Assembly: GCA_023974075.1 (NCBI GenBank)
Contig: CM043788.1
Span: 19,429,928 to 19,493,927 of the forward strand
From: Chaenocephalus aceratus
Taxonomy: Eukaryota; Chordata; Actinopteri; Perciformes; Channichthyidae
Direction: 5' to 3'
DNA length: 64,000 nt
Shown: positions 43,690-55,190 of the stretch, in pieces
Layout of the letters: each line of letters starts with the position of its first letter
Numbering within the stretch: position 1 is the stretch's first letter
Made by a program: the position numbers and the translations under genes
The notes under the pieces: generated by a model
Seen by the model: only the letters and a program-made list of their open reading frames with translations
The model's database searches: none
Told to the model about the DNA's origin: nothing

Positions 43690-44640
43690 CTCGTGCCCAC
43701 TCCCGGCTACGCTGCATCCGGCTACCTATAGACTGGCTCATTCATGTCGCGCCTGTATGGCTTCTCTTGAGCCCGAGGACGGCCATGACCGCTGCCCCCC
43801 TCTGCCTTGGCCTCGAGCATTTGAGGGAGGGTCTCACGCAAAGCGCCTGCATGAGCTGTAGATTCATGCCTCGGGCACTCAGAGTGGCTAGAGTCGCAGA
43901 GGTGGCACCTCTCCTCGTCACAACTTCCTCCAGCTCAGTCTGACCGTTCCCGGCGACTTGATGGAGGGATGGCTATGGGTTCACCCCCCAGGTAGAGGGC
44001 TAGAAACAGGCTGTCCTCTAATGTGGGTCGGTTAGCTGCCGTCATGGAGCAGACGAAGTCGCTCCTGTTGGCCCTTCAGCCAGGGGCCGGTGCGGGGGCT
44101 ACTAGCTTGCCGCCTGGCCCTCCTTCGGTTGCCACACCTCTACTTGAGGATGCCATGTCGCTAGCGGCTCTGGACAAACCTCTTCTATGAAGGGGGGGGG
44201 CGGAGCCCAGCTCACTCCCGAGGAGGCTTCCCACTCCTCTGCTCAGAGCTCTCTGCAGAGCACGGAGGACGCCTTCATGGCGGCCATTATTCGTGCAGCC
44301 TTGTTACGCTTGCAGCCTTGTTACGCTTGCAGCTTCAGGTTCCGCAGGCCAACTCGGCTCAGGCTAGCGCCTTTTTCTGGCATAACCCTGCCCCTTTTCA
44401 CTCCCACTGTTCCTCCTTCAGAGGAGTACCTGAGGGACCTCCATGCAGGCTGGAGAGACACCAGGTCCCTCTCCCACTCTGCTGCCAGGCAGGATCCGGC
44501 GAGGGTGGGGCTGGGTCGCTTGCCATCCATTGAGCCTGCCATCGCCTCCCCGATTCGGGCTCCTGATGCCAGGTGCCCTTGGCCTCAGTGCAGGGTCACA
44601 AACGAGCTGCTCTGTAGGGCCTACGACACAGCGGCACGCA
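43690..44640 (+). pseudogene. DIRS 2 gag remnant
   Basis: Scattered frames: PLCLGLEHLREGLTQSACMS (about 43795-43855), matching the Cys-rich gag segment of DIRS 1, then a later gag-like frame at 44187-44645. Frameshifts and stops separate them. No intact ORF. Confidence 0.6.
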
Positions 44641-44859
44641 TCTGATACTGGCTTTCTCTACCTCTCTGCAGCAGGCGCCGGCTGAGCCTTCTTTGCTGGG
44701 CCTCAGTGATGCATCACTGTAAGCCTTTGCCCTAATGTCTAGGGAAGGGGGACGAGTTATGTCCTTATTGGTGCAGACTCGTCACCAGGTCTGGCCTACG
44801 ACCGTCGTAGGCTGCTTTCCCAGTTACAGCTCAGTTACTGGGCTGTCTGTACTTCCGAC

Positions 44860-45600
44860 CCTTGGGTGGTTTCCACCTTAACCCAGGGGTACGAACCGCA
44901 GTTCCGGCCCCTAGCCTTCGGCCCGGCCAAAATGACAGTCATCAGCGATCCGGCAGAGGCCCTAGCTCTGGCCCAAGAGTTGTCCGTCCTTCTGTCCAAG
45001 GACGCAATCGAGCCAGTAGACCCTCTGCTTAGCCCAGAGGGTTCTACTCGGCGTACTTTCTCGTGAGCAAGAAAGTCAGCGGATTTCGCCACTGCCACTC
45101 TATATGCTGACCACAGCACATGCACAGCCGTGGAATTGAGGGATGCCTACTTCCACGTGGGCCGGGCAACATGGTGCCTTATATTCAGTTCCTTCGGCCC
45201 TTGGGCAGGCTGCCTCGGCCATTGTGCCCTTGGGCCCGCTGGCGTTGCGCCCCATGCAGATGTGGCTGAACAGCCTTCACTTGGACGCCAAGTGGCACAG
45301 GCGCAGGGAAGTCAGGGTGTCGCAGCGTTGCCTCCACTCTCGGTCACACTGGAGGGGCCTATCTCCTGATGGGCGTGCCCATGGGCGCCATCCCATCCCG
45401 CCAGGAGACCGTCACCATAGGTGCAGGTCTCTCAGGGTGGGGTGCAGTACGGCAGGGCAGGACCGTTCAGGGTCAGTAGTCTGCCCAGGAGGGTGCACGC
45501 CATGCCAACGTGCAGCTTGCACTCACGCACTTTCTACCCCTACTGGGGGGCAAGAATGTGCGTGTTCCTTGGGACAGCAGGTACGCTGTTGCCCAGACAG
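44860..45600 (+). pseudogene. DIRS 2 reverse transcriptase/RNase H remnant
   Basis: TLTQGYEPQFRPLAFGP near 44875 begins a DIRS-type RT, followed by ALAQELSVLLSKDAIEPV. After stops, LGPLALRPMQMWLNSLHL (near 45225) and LSGWGAVRQG (near 45430) and LALTHFLPLLGG (near 45510) correspond to the RT/RNase H end. The central catalytic RT motifs are deleted. Confidence 0.65.
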
Positions 45601-46426
45601 CAGTCCCTTCTAGACAGTGGGCGTTCTCACTCCACCTTGAAGGTCTATACGGCTGCTATATCTGCCCGTCATGTGGGAGTGGACGGCGCCACAGTGGGGC
45701 GCCACAGGTTATTGTCCCTCTTCCTGAGAGGGGCTTTACGGCTGCGTCCGCCTAGCACCCTGAGGGCTCCAGCTTGGGACTTGCCCCTAGTGCTGAATGC
45801 CCTGTCATCTCCTCCCTTCAAGCCCCTAGCCCAGGTGGAGCTTAAGTGGCTGTCCCTGAAGGCAGCATTTCTGCTGGCCATGACCTCAGGGAAACGAGTT
45901 GGACAGCTATATGCCCTCTCTGAGTGATACATGCCTGAGGTGGAACTCCGATGGCTCGGGTGTTGCCCTCTGGCCAAACGTGGCGTTCCTGCCCAAAGTG
46001 CTTCCGCTAGCCCACTCCAATCGGCCTATCCAGCTGGCGCGCTTTAATGTCCCACAGGAGAACGGCACAACTGAGTTGCTGTGCCCTGTGCGTGCCCTAG
46101 AGGCGTATATTGGTGCTACGGCCCATATACGACAGTCAGAGCAGCTCTTCATCTGCCATGGCGGCACGAGAAGGGGCTGTGCTCTCTCAAAACAGCGGCT
46201 GTCCCACTGGGTTGTGGATACAATCACACATGCTTATGGGGCCAGTGGCCGCCCCCCGCCATCAGGGGTGAGATGTCACTCTACAAGGAGCATCTCAACA
46301 TCTTGGGCTGCCCTGAGAGGGGTGTCCCTGGAGACCATCTGCGCTGCGGCGTCGTGGTCATCGTCTGGCACATTCTCCAGGTTCTACCGGGTCAATGTCG
46401 CCACTCCCCATCCTGCAGAAGTTCTC
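45600..46426 (+). pseudogene. DIRS 2 tyrosine recombinase, frameshifted
   Basis: A first frame to 45927 gives STLKVYTAAISARHVGVDG and TSGKRVGQLYALS (first catalytic Arg). A shift near 45920 leads into a frame with LLCPVRALEAYI, SKQRLSHWVVD, GVRCHSTRSISTSW (His and Arg) and TFSRFYRVNVATPHPAEVL (catalytic Tyr). Apart from the frameshift the R..H..R..Y residues are present. The end is interrupted by the LINE and continues for a few codons after 47529. Confidence 0.82.
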
Positions 46427-47529
46427 AGATGACTCTGCCATTGTGGGCTGTGTCATCAGAGACCAGGAAGCTGAGTACAGGAGTGTGGTGGACAGTTTTG
46501 TGGAGTGGTGCGGTCAGAACCATCTGCAGCTCAACGTCACAAAAACCAAGGAGCTAGTGGTTGACTTCAGGAAGCGGAGTACCGCCCCAAGCCCAGTTAC
46601 CATCGTGGGCATGGATGTGGACATTGTGGACAGCTACAAGTTCCTGGGTGTCCACATAGACAATAAACTGGACTGGAGTAAAAACACTGACGCCCTATAT
46701 AAGAAAGGCCAGAGTCGCCTGTATTTCCTCAGGAGACTCAGGTCCTTCAACGTCTGCAGCACTATGTTGCAGATGTTTTATGACTCGGTGGTCTCCAGTG
46801 TGATCTTCTTTGCTGTGGTGTGTTGGGGCAGCGGGGCGAAGACAGCTGATGCCAACAGACTCAACAAGCTCATCAGGAGAGCAGGCTCTGTCCTGGGAGT
46901 GGATCAGGAGTCGTTGGCAGTGGTGTCGGAGGGGAGAATGCTGAGGAAACTCCTCGGCATTCTGGACAACGGGTCTCACCCCCTGCATGCCACGCTGGTT
47001 TCCTACCGGAGCACTTTCAGCCACAGACTGAGATCACCTATAACCACCACACAGCGCCACAGGCGGTCTTTCCTCCCAGTGGCAATCAAACTCTTTAACT
47101 CTTCACCCCTAAGTAAAGGGCGCTGAGAACTTCCACACCAACACTATGTGCAATATATCAATATAATTAACATCATTGCAATTACACTCACAGCTATATA
47201 TAACTATGTGCAATATTATATTATATTATTATTATTAGTATTAGTATTATTATTAATAATGCTATGATAATGTGCAATTACGTAATTGCCACTACGTTTT
47301 AATTTTTGCACTACTAACTACTGAAAACTACTGAATACTGCTAATAATGATTGCATTGATTGTGTGACCATCTATGTTTCTATGTTTCATGTTGTCAGTG
47401 GATGTTTGATTGCTCTTTTTCTGCTGTGTTTATTGTGTTTGTTGTATTTCGTTACTGTTACTGTTACTCTGGCACAACAATTTCCTTCGGGATGAATAAA
47501 GTCTTATCTTATCTTATCTCTCTTATCTT
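46427..47529 (+). mobile_element. 5'-truncated LINE inside DIRS 2
   Basis: The ORF to 47126 covers the end of an RT and the C-terminal domain: KFSDDSAIVGCV, WCGQNHLQLNVTKTKELVVD, YKFLGVHIDNKLDW, GQSRLYFLRRLRSFNVC, SFLPVAIKLFN. The 3' UTR ends TTCCTTCGGGATGAATAAAG and (TTATC)n. The clade is not certain. The 5' junction lies in a 14-bp stretch (46413-46426) that fits both the DIRS and the LINE reading. Confidence 0.85.
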
Positions 47530-47935
47530 GGGCGTGGTCCTGTTGCCGAGCTCCGCTGCTTCCAACTACGTAAGCAAGTGTTCGGATTCTTCATGACATG
47601 GTTGGTATAGTCATCCAGTGCTAAAGCACCGCCTCTGGCGGTCATTAGGGACGAAATAGAACGATAGTTATGGCTGTAACTACGGTTCTATGAGTCCCGG
47701 ATGACCGCCAGAGTTTCCGGTCACTCAGAATTCTTGTGTGCTCGCGAGAAGATTCTGGGAACCGATCCACTAATGACGCCGGCCTATGTAGCCGTAGTCA
47801 CGTGGGTCACAGGTGACTTTGTTGTTATTGGTACTCGAACTGCGCATGCGTGCGATGGACATATCCAGTGCTAAAGCACCGCCTCTGGCGGTCATCCGGA
47901 CTCATAGAACTGTAGTTACAGCCGTCACTATCGTT

Positions 47936-48062
47936 ATAACTGGAGATCAAGGAATGCAGCGAAACGCGGACTTGGTTCGCCTGCAGCCCGCTATAGTATT
48001 AGCTAAATAAATGATGTTGAACAAGGCTTATTAAGCTGAACATCGCCACAATTGTTCTGCTA
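47936..48062. other. Short unassigned spacer
   Basis: Between DIRS 2 and a hAT; no feature seen. Confidence 0.4.
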
Positions 48063-48070
48063 TGTATCGG

Positions 48071-48908
48071 CAGAGATGGGGTCGTTACTAAAAAAAAGTA
48101 ATATATTACATATTACATATTACTTTAAAAAAAAGTAATATATTACACTACTTCGTTACTATCTACATAAAGTAATTCGTTACTTTACTCGTTACTTTAC
48201 TCGTTACTTTACTCGTTACTTTACTCGCAGGGCCGGCCCGCCCCTCCCTACAGGCAGATCACGCAGACTGCTAAAGTTTCAAATGTTCTCTTTAGTTCAG
48301 TTTCCATTGTCGCATAAGACTGATCCAGATAGCTCCTGAATGTTTTCCTATCTGACCATGGCTGTCCTCTGTCTCCTGCTATCTGACCGTGGCTGTCCTC
48401 TGTCTCCTGCTATCTGACCGTGGCTGTCCTCTGTCTCCTGCTATCTGTATATTTTGCGCAGTCTATATCTGCTCACGCTGTTGCGTCAGCGTGTTCTCCT
48501 GCGTGTTGGCTATGTGTTGCACTGGAGCCAGACTTCAGCCGAGCACGTACAAACTGCGCATGCGTGAGTGGCAATAACTCTCCTTACCAGCAGGCAGCGG
48601 TAGTGTGTATTCGTCATTCAAAACAAGCAACAACCGGAAAACAGAGAAGAAGAACTACGTGTGTGTGATATAAATAAACAACAGCTATGTGCGTTAGCTT
48701 CACCTTAGCATGTGTTCTTTGCAGGTGTTTGTTGAGGTTTGATTATGGCTGATTTTAGAAAGTAACGAAGTAACGCGTGTCGGGGCAATGTTAGTAACTG
48801 TAGTGTGATTACTGGATTATAAAAGTAGCGCGTTACACTACTCCGTTACCGACAAAGTAATATTATTACAGTAACGCGTTACAAAGTAACGCGTTACACC
48901 CAACTCTG
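48071..48908. mobile_element. Non-autonomous hAT A (TGTATCGG TSD)
   Basis: Ends CAGAGATGGGGTCGTTACT and GCGTTACACCCAACTCTG, with exact TGTATCGG at 48063-48070 and 48909-48916. Subterminal GTAATATATTAC and ACTCGTTACTTT repeats; three to four 31-bp repeats (TATCTGACCGTGGCTGTCCT...) at 48349-48450; a 95-bp module at about 48555-48652. Confidence 0.95.
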
Positions 48909-49185
48909 TGTATCGGTACTTATTTTCTTTTCTTACCGTGTGAATGACAAGCATTAAGAATAACAACAAATAGCTATTTATCTTGCATATTGTCTCGTTT
49001 GATTATGAATGTAACGTTTATATAGTGGAACTACACTGTTTTATCAAAACCAAAGTGCCACGCAGTAACTTGGTAGGCCCATGCATGTATTTCAGCAGGA
49101 AATGTGCAACCTAGATTACATTTACCAACACAGACTATATAGAAATATTTGTAAAAGTTGTTCATGCGTTATACTTATTAAGTGA

Positions 49186-50011
49186 CAGAGATGGGGTCGT
49201 TACTAAAAAAAAGTAATATATTACACATTACATATTACTTTAAAAAAAAGTAATATATTACACTACTTCGTTACTCTCTACATAAAGTAATTCGTTACTT
49301 TACTCGTTACTTTACTCGCAGGGCCGGCCCGCCCCTCCCTGCAGGCAGATCACGCAGACTGCTAAAGTTTCAAATGTTCTGTTTAGTTCAGTTTCCATTG
49401 TCGCATAAGACTGATCCAGATAGCTCCTGAATGTTTTCCTATCTGACCATGGCTGTCCTCTGTCTCCTGCTATCTGACCGTGGCTGTCCTCTGTCTCCTG
49501 CTATCTGACCGTGGCTGTCCTCTGTCTCCTGCTATCTGTATATGTTGCGCAGTCTATCTCTGCTCACGCTGTTGCGTCAGCGTGTTCTCCTGCGTGTTGG
49601 CCATGTGTTGCACTGGAGCCAGACTAGAGCACACCGCAGCCGAGCACGTACGAACTGCGCATGCGTGAGTGGCAATAACTCTCCTTACCAGCAGGCGGCG
49701 GTAGTGTGTATTCGTCATTCAAAACAGGCAACAACCGGAAAACAGAGAAGAAGAACAGACTACGTGTGTGATATAAATAAACAACAGCTATGTGCGTTAG
49801 CTTAACCTTAGCATGTGTTCTTTGCAGGTGTTTGTTGAGGTTTGATTATGACTGATTTTAGAAAGTAAGGAAGTAACGCGTGTCGGTGCAATGTTAGTAA
49901 CTGTAGTGTTATTACTGAATTATAAAAGTAGCGCGTTACACTACTCCGTTACCGACAAAGTAATATAATTACAGTAACGCGTTACTTTGTAACGCGTTAC
50001 ACCCATCTCTG
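49186..50011. mobile_element. Non-autonomous hAT B (TTAAGTGA TSD)
   Basis: Same family as hAT A and nearly collinear with it, with exact TTAAGTGA at 49178-49185 and 50012-50019. The different TSD shows a separate insertion, not a duplication. The 31-bp repeats and the 95-bp module are present. Confidence 0.95.
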
Positions 50012-50088
50012 TTAAGTGAATATGGCATTAACCCTCCTGTTGTCTTTGGGTCGGTTTTCATGTATTTTTGAATAAAGGTTTCCTTTAG

Positions 50089-50210
50089 GTGATCCAGACA
50101 GGCTGGACCAGTGGGTGCTGAACATCCGGAGGAATAAATGGACCCCCAACGTTTCTTCTCGCCTGTGCAGTGAACACTTTGAGAGTCATCCCTTCAGCAC
50201 GGACTCATGG
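50089..50210 (+). CDS. THAP-domain gene, exon 2
   Basis: Between an AG (50087-50088) and a GT (50211), the exon encodes the middle of a THAP zinc finger: DQWVLNIRRNKWTP, then RLCSEHFES and a terminal TDSW. The conserved Trp-Pro and Cys-x-x-His are present. The N-terminal C2 residues would lie in an upstream exon I could not find, possibly separated by the inserted hATs. THAP domains bind DNA and occur in host regulators and in P and Kolobok-type transposases. Exon 3 with the AVPTIF motif lies 5.6 kb downstream in matching phase. Confidence 0.72.
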
Positions 50211-50403
50211 GTACAGATCCTTTTAAAAAAAAAAAAATAACTTGGTTCCATTTGTGAGTGTAAATTGTTGTTACTAATTAAATACCTGTTATACATCATA
50301 CAATGCTAAATAATTGTTATGGCACAGCTTGCACATCAGTGATGAGTAATGTTCTTTTGATTAAAGGCCAAACTAAGATTTTGCCAGATTTTTTGAGAGG
50401 GGT

Positions 50404-50521
50404 CTGCCTGCAGACCTCCACTGTCAGGACAGTTCCGGTGCAGACCTCCAGTGTCAGGACACCTCCACTGTCAGTACAGGAAGTGACGATTCTGACGAAC
50501 ACGTTTTTTCCCCCGCCCACC
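50404..50521 (+). repeat. Left inverted repeat of the Ulp1 segment
   Basis: Pairs with 55073-55190 at over 90% by eye; includes CACCTCCACTGTCAGTACAG and GGAAGTGACGATTCTGACG. Confidence 0.9.
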
Positions 50522-50734
50522 GAACGACTCGTCTGATGGTTTTTGCAAATTAGTAAGGTAAGGTGCGTGACCTGTTTGCACTATCCAAAACAATGAATGC
50601 AGTCTAAATGTATTGTTTTGCAGACAAAACAAAATGTATCGATATAATATATATATACTTGCAGAGCATATCATTTGCTTATCATAGGCCACCTATGCCG
50701 TTATTCTCTGATGCGTCTCAATATCATCAGCGGT

Positions 50735-50875
50735 AATAACAAAAAAGTTGATGGAGGCAATTTAATGCACTCGTTTACCGAGACATGGGAAACTGAGCAC
50801 AAGTTTGTGATAAATGGAGACAAGCCGGTATGTCTTATTTGCTACGAGGCAGTGGCATTGTGTGAGAAACCTTAA
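50735..50875 (+). pseudogene. BED-like zinc-finger fragment (ZBED/GTF2IRD2-type)
   Basis: The frame reads HSFTETWETEHKFVINGDKP then VCLICYEAVAL, matching the start of BED-like fingers in Charlie-type hAT proteins (aromatic-Trp-Glu ... CxxC). The expected His pair does not follow: after CEKP the frame hits TAA. Probably a decayed fragment, perhaps the first exon of whatever the segment once encoded. Confidence 0.45.
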
Positions 50876-51347
50876 GTAACCGTGTGTGTGTGCCGATGTA
50901 CAAGCATGTGTTTTTGTTACGGAACTAATTTCTTTAATAAATTGTGCAATAGTTGTTCACAGCTAGTTATTAATTACGTTATTACTAAAACCAATAATAT
51001 CGAATGCAGAGGCAATTGTGTAATGTGAAAAATATATATTTATATAGTCTTTTTACGTTGTTAGCTAAGTGTTTGTCAGTTCGGCTTTATTAAACGTTTG
51101 TGTAAAGAGGTTAGCAAGGGTAGGTCTGCATTTGTTGTTGTTGGCAATGACACTGGTATCTTTTAAAAGAAGAGATAATGCAGATTAAAAGTGTGTCTAT
51201 CGTTTCTGGCCGTTGTAGAATGTAATGTATAGTGAAATAAGTTGTTTTCACACTTAAACAGCGTGCAAAGACTGGCCGTATGAAGTATTGTTTTAATTGA
51301 AGTTTTAGTACTTTACATTTTGTAACATTTGTTCCTGTTTTTTGTAG

Positions 51348-54136
51348 ATGCATCTTTCAATCCTCTGTGGCACTGCAACGCCTGCAGTGAAACGCTGCAC
51401 AACATGTTGCAAACTGTTCCACTGTCCTTTGTGCCCGAAATTCAAACCCTGCCCACCATCCCGACTCGAGAAGCACAAAATTGCATAATGTTTAAAGGTA
51501 ACACACACATATATTGATACACGTGTGTGCTTGTTTTTGTTCTTGTTTCATGTCTGTCATTGGCAAACTTGTTTTTCTTGACTTTCTCTTAGATATGGCA
51601 ATCTACAAGTGCAATTTAACCTGCAGAGACTTGGCTCACTTCCATTGCCCTCAATGTGCAAAAACCATTGTAAGAAGAGGAGATATGGAGGGACACCTGG
51701 AGGCTTGCCACAAGTTGCCATCCACATCAGCTTCTGAACATTGCCCTGGTCCATCCTCTTCCTCACCGCAACCCACTGTCAACTTTACCTGTAAGTATTG
51801 CATGCTCTACTGGTTTCGTCACAAAATATATTTATTCCGGACTATTAAAGTTTTGTTTTAATCTTTTCCTTTTTTATAGAATGATGCTTCCATCAGAGAC
51901 GCCATCTGTATTCCTGTGTGGAAACCTGGGCACTTCCTGTTGGCTGTAAGTACTGAACTAACTGTGACGTGGATTTCACGAGGAACATTCTAAATTACTA
52001 ATTTGTTTCTAGCCTTTATTTATCCAGGTAAAAATCCCATTGAGATCAACGATGTCTTTTACAAGGGAGACCTAATAAATCTAATGCTTTTAAAAAGTTA
52101 TTGTATTTTACATTACACTGTACTGTGATCGTCTTTCGTTGTGTTGTGAAGTGATGCTGTCATGCAATGCTGAGTTAATGGTGATTAACTGCAATTGTAG
52201 GTTTTGAAGCCAACACAGAGAGACATAGTCTTTCTGGATTCCAAATGTGCACATGCACAATTTGGATTTGGTGATCAGGAAATGAGAGAGCTGTTGAGGT
52301 CACTAACAACAACTTTTGTTCAACAATTTGGTTCTCATTGTTGTTCATGTTCCTATGCCCTTGTGAGAGGTTTAGTTTTTTTTCACCAGATCAAGTTCGG
52401 ATCTGTGTTTTAGCTTTTTTATGGTGCAAGGGAAACAAACATCAATTTATTTCAATCTTAAAGTTAATATGATGACTATAACAATATTTGAAACCAGCAA
52501 TTACATTAATAAACCTGCACCATAAGAAGCCTGCTTAAATTGAATGTTTGACTGCATGGAAATGTTCAAGAGAGTGTGCAGAGGTGGGAACTAACGAAGT
52601 ACAAATACTTTTGTTACTGTACTTAATTAGATAATGTGACAATAACACACAAAGACGAGCCCTTGGTGTACACATCATGCACCATACACGCAAACCACGA
52701 AAAATAGGCATTTAAAGTTACATTGTAGTGTGATTACAAAGCCTTTTTAAAGTAAAATGTTGTATCAGTACTTCTACTTTTACCAAATTATTTTTTTACA
52801 CAAGTATCTGTACTTCTACTTAAGTAAAGAGTGTGTACTTTTGCCACCTCTGATGGTGTGTGTTGTGCATGAAAGAGGACCATATTGATCATTTAGATAG
52901 CGACCTGTTTGGATCTTCATACAGCCGTGTTTTTCATTCTAGAAACCTTTCACAGTCAATACATCCTGGACCGTGGAAAGAGACGACTGGTTTGGTAATA
53001 GAGGTAATAGTATACCATTTGTATCATTTATATTCAACTGAAATGTCAAACCATAACAAAACAACTAAATGCTTTCTGACATGCTAGGGTTTCCCCAGGC
53101 AACTGTATGGGAATGACTGTGGCATCTTCATGTTGATGGTAGGCTACATTATTGGTCTGATTGAATTCTCTGTTGTTTTTAAGATAATAACATTAAATTA
53201 TATATTTTCTTTCATAGTATGCCCTTTACACCATACTAGATGCACCCTATGATTTCACTATTGTAAGTTGATCTGGTCATTTAAAGTAAACTCAAAATCC
53301 CATTATGACATTTAATCTGACATACAGTGATAATATATTTCTTTCCTTTTTTAGACTGACATGCCAGCTTTGCGAAAATGGTGGTGTGTCATGCTAATGT
53401 TTGTATCTACTCTCACACTAAAGCTTCAATTTCATTATTTGTTTCACCACTCTATATTTAAATATATATGTATTTTGTCAATATTTACTGCATTTATTCT
53501 TCCTCGTGGTATCAGTATTTAGGACGATGTTGGAGGACAGTCCTTAAACTAAAGAATATGTTGAAAATAGCATACTTTACTAAAAGTATGCTAGTTCATG
53601 GCAATAGTTCCTTGTATTTTGAACATTTGAAGTTTTTTTGTTTTTTAGAAAGAGGAGCAACTTCAGCCTCATCCAGCTGATGTCTCAGTTGGGAAAGATG
53701 TGGATAAAACAATGGAAGCGGTAGGCTTGTTTACTAGTTATATACATCATATCCAAGGAGGACGCCCTTTCCTTGGGTTAGTCTGCCAAAAAGCTACTTA
53801 ATGCTTAATATGTATCAGTGGGTATGATATATTTTCTCTTTTCCGTAGCCAACATCTAAGATCGTGCAGGACTGCAAGAAGGCAGCAGAATGGGTGCACA
53901 AACATTTGTGCACCAGGGTGCATTTGCCCGATGCAGTGAGCATGGGGGAAGCACAACTAAGAGAGGCTGTCAAGCTTTGGGAGGAAAAACCTGACGAATG
54001 TGACGAGGATGAGATGGAGGCAATCTTGGAGCCATTCAAGTTTAGGTTTAAACATATGGAAGACATGTGGACCTTCTTAAACGAGATCAGAGACAAAAGA
54101 GGGTATCTGGCATTCTGCGAATGCATTTCTGTTTGA
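51348..54136 (+). CDS. Multi-exon Ulp1/SENP-like cysteine protease gene with zinc-knuckle exons, degenerate
   Basis: Candidate exons: 51348-51497, 51593-51790, 51880-51945, 52201-52298, 52943-52994, 53088-53138, 53218-53262, 53355-53398, 53649-53720, 53849-54136, each next to AG/GT. The first two encode Cys/His modules (KRCTTCCKLFHCPLC ... RLEKH, and YKCNLTC ... FHCPQCAKT ... HLEAC). The protease follows: His in VWKPGHFLLA, Asp in RDIVFLDSK, and Gln-Cys in FPRQLYGNDCGIFMLM, the His-Asp-Gln-Cys arrangement of C48 proteases. DMPALRKWW and a conserved-looking last exon (LEPFKFRFKHMEDMWTF ...) end in TGA. Such enzymes cleave SUMO or other ubiquitin-like tags. An in-frame TAA in the first exon, a phase mismatch near 52298/52943 and an apparently missing exon before 51880 suggest decay or mis-set borders. 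Confidence 0.65.
52016..52080 (-). mobile_element. L2-type LINE tail fragment
   Basis: The minus strand reads AGGTCTCCCTTGTAAAAG ... TCTCAATGGGA ... CTGGATAAATAAAG, the L2 3' end (compare 15180-15245). Lies in an Ulp1 intron. Confidence 0.75.
52579..52852. mobile_element. Small hAT-like MITE
   Basis: Ends CAGAGGTGGG and CCACCTCTG with inverted AAGTAC repeats; flanks AGAGTGTG and ATGGTGTG match at 6 of 8 positions. Lies in an Ulp1 intron. Confidence 0.7.
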
Positions 54137-55072
54137 ATAAAGGGCAACAGGAAGTTGGAACACTTTGTCAGTTTTTGTGTGTTTTGCTTTGTTTTGTTTT
54201 TCAATGAAGCATTTGATAATTCACCTTGATTATACCATGAACACCACAGAGGAATTTTGGTTTACTTTAAGATAAGCCTTTTATTGTCTCCCGCATCACA
54301 CCACAAGGGCAATTTAGGAGTCCATCAAGGGGATCTAGCAGAAAAAATAACTACCAAATATGAAAATAATTGACATTTTAATACACAATGGAATCTAAAA
54401 TGGATATAATTTATAGCAAATTGTTTAATATGCAGATTCTTAATCCAATAGTGCAGTAAAGGGAGAAATAAAGTATGTAGGAGTGAAGTGAAACAGTCTA
54501 TTGTAATAGCAAACAGTAATTAGACTATAGAGCTGTAACATAATAAGTAACATAATTATACATAACATTTTCAGGCTTATGACATAAATAAGAGGCAAAT
54601 ACTTTTAAGAAAATAAATATGGTTTTAACTAACTTCTACTGCCCTCTTAAGTGGTGTCATGCTGACATAGTTAAAATATCTGGGTATGGGTCGCGTTTGC
54701 CATTCGATCAGTGAGGGGAGAAAAATGCAACAATAATGGTCAAAATCCGTTAATATATGGATGAGTGGGGGGCGGGCTGGATACAGGCCGTGGGGGGACA
54801 CCCGAGACCGGGCAATGTCCAAGGTAGAAACCGGGTGAAATAGCCCAAAAAATAATAAAACCGGGGAAAGTGGAAAAAAGTGTCCGAAAATAGGCACTCG
54901 TGAGGCGGGCAGAGTCCCCTGTCAACTCCCGTTACATTCCTCCATGGTGTCTTTTGAGCGAAAAACTTTTACGAGAACCAGGCTGGGGGGTCAAAAGGGC
55001 TTGAACAAGGCCGACCCAAAGTGCACGGTGAGCGGACTCATCACCTCCGTGATGAGTCTCCATTGTGATTCA
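54137..55072. other. Downstream part of the Ulp1 segment, no gene seen
   Basis: Only short ORFs. GC-rich sequence at 54760-55070 precedes the right inverted repeat. Confidence 0.5.
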
Positions 55073-55190
55073 GTGGGCGGGGAAAAAAACGTGTTCGTCA
55101 GAATCGTCACTTCCTGTACTGACAGTGGAGGTGTCCTGACGCTGGAGGTCTGCACCGGAACTGTCCTGACAGTGGAGGTCTGCAGGCAGG
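55073..55190 (-). repeat. Right inverted repeat of the Ulp1 segment
   Basis: Reverse copy of the left repeat; its outer end is CTGCAGGCAGGCTCCCATG. Confidence 0.9.

Larger units (their letters stand above)
41210..47935 (+). mobile_element. DIRS-type tyrosine-recombinase retrotransposon 2, decayed
   Basis: A terminal block (GCCAGAGGCGGTGCTTTAGC through CACGTGACTACGGCTAC, about 41228-41390) recurs inverted at about 47740-47900. An internal complementary region with AAC at 47660-47662 joins the two inverted tips. GTT stands at both boundaries (41207-41209, 47933-47935). Inside are leader tandem repeats, gag, RT and RNase H remnants and a frameshifted recombinase, plus a LINE inserted at about 46427-47529. 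Confidence 0.88.

Noticed and set aside
48229..48260. CAGGGCCGGCCCG as the end of another nested hAT
   Set aside because: The same string occurs at 9951 and 49319, but no paired end or 8-bp duplication could be found; it is shared by both sister hATs as interior sequence.
50317..50536. Overlapping ORFs on both strands in the Ulp1-segment repeats
   Set aside because: They arise from inverted repeat units and recur in reverse at 54944-55294.
53815..54204. Minus-strand 129-aa ORF
   Set aside because: It is antisense to the last Ulp1-gene exon, which has a good acceptor site and a coherent reading.
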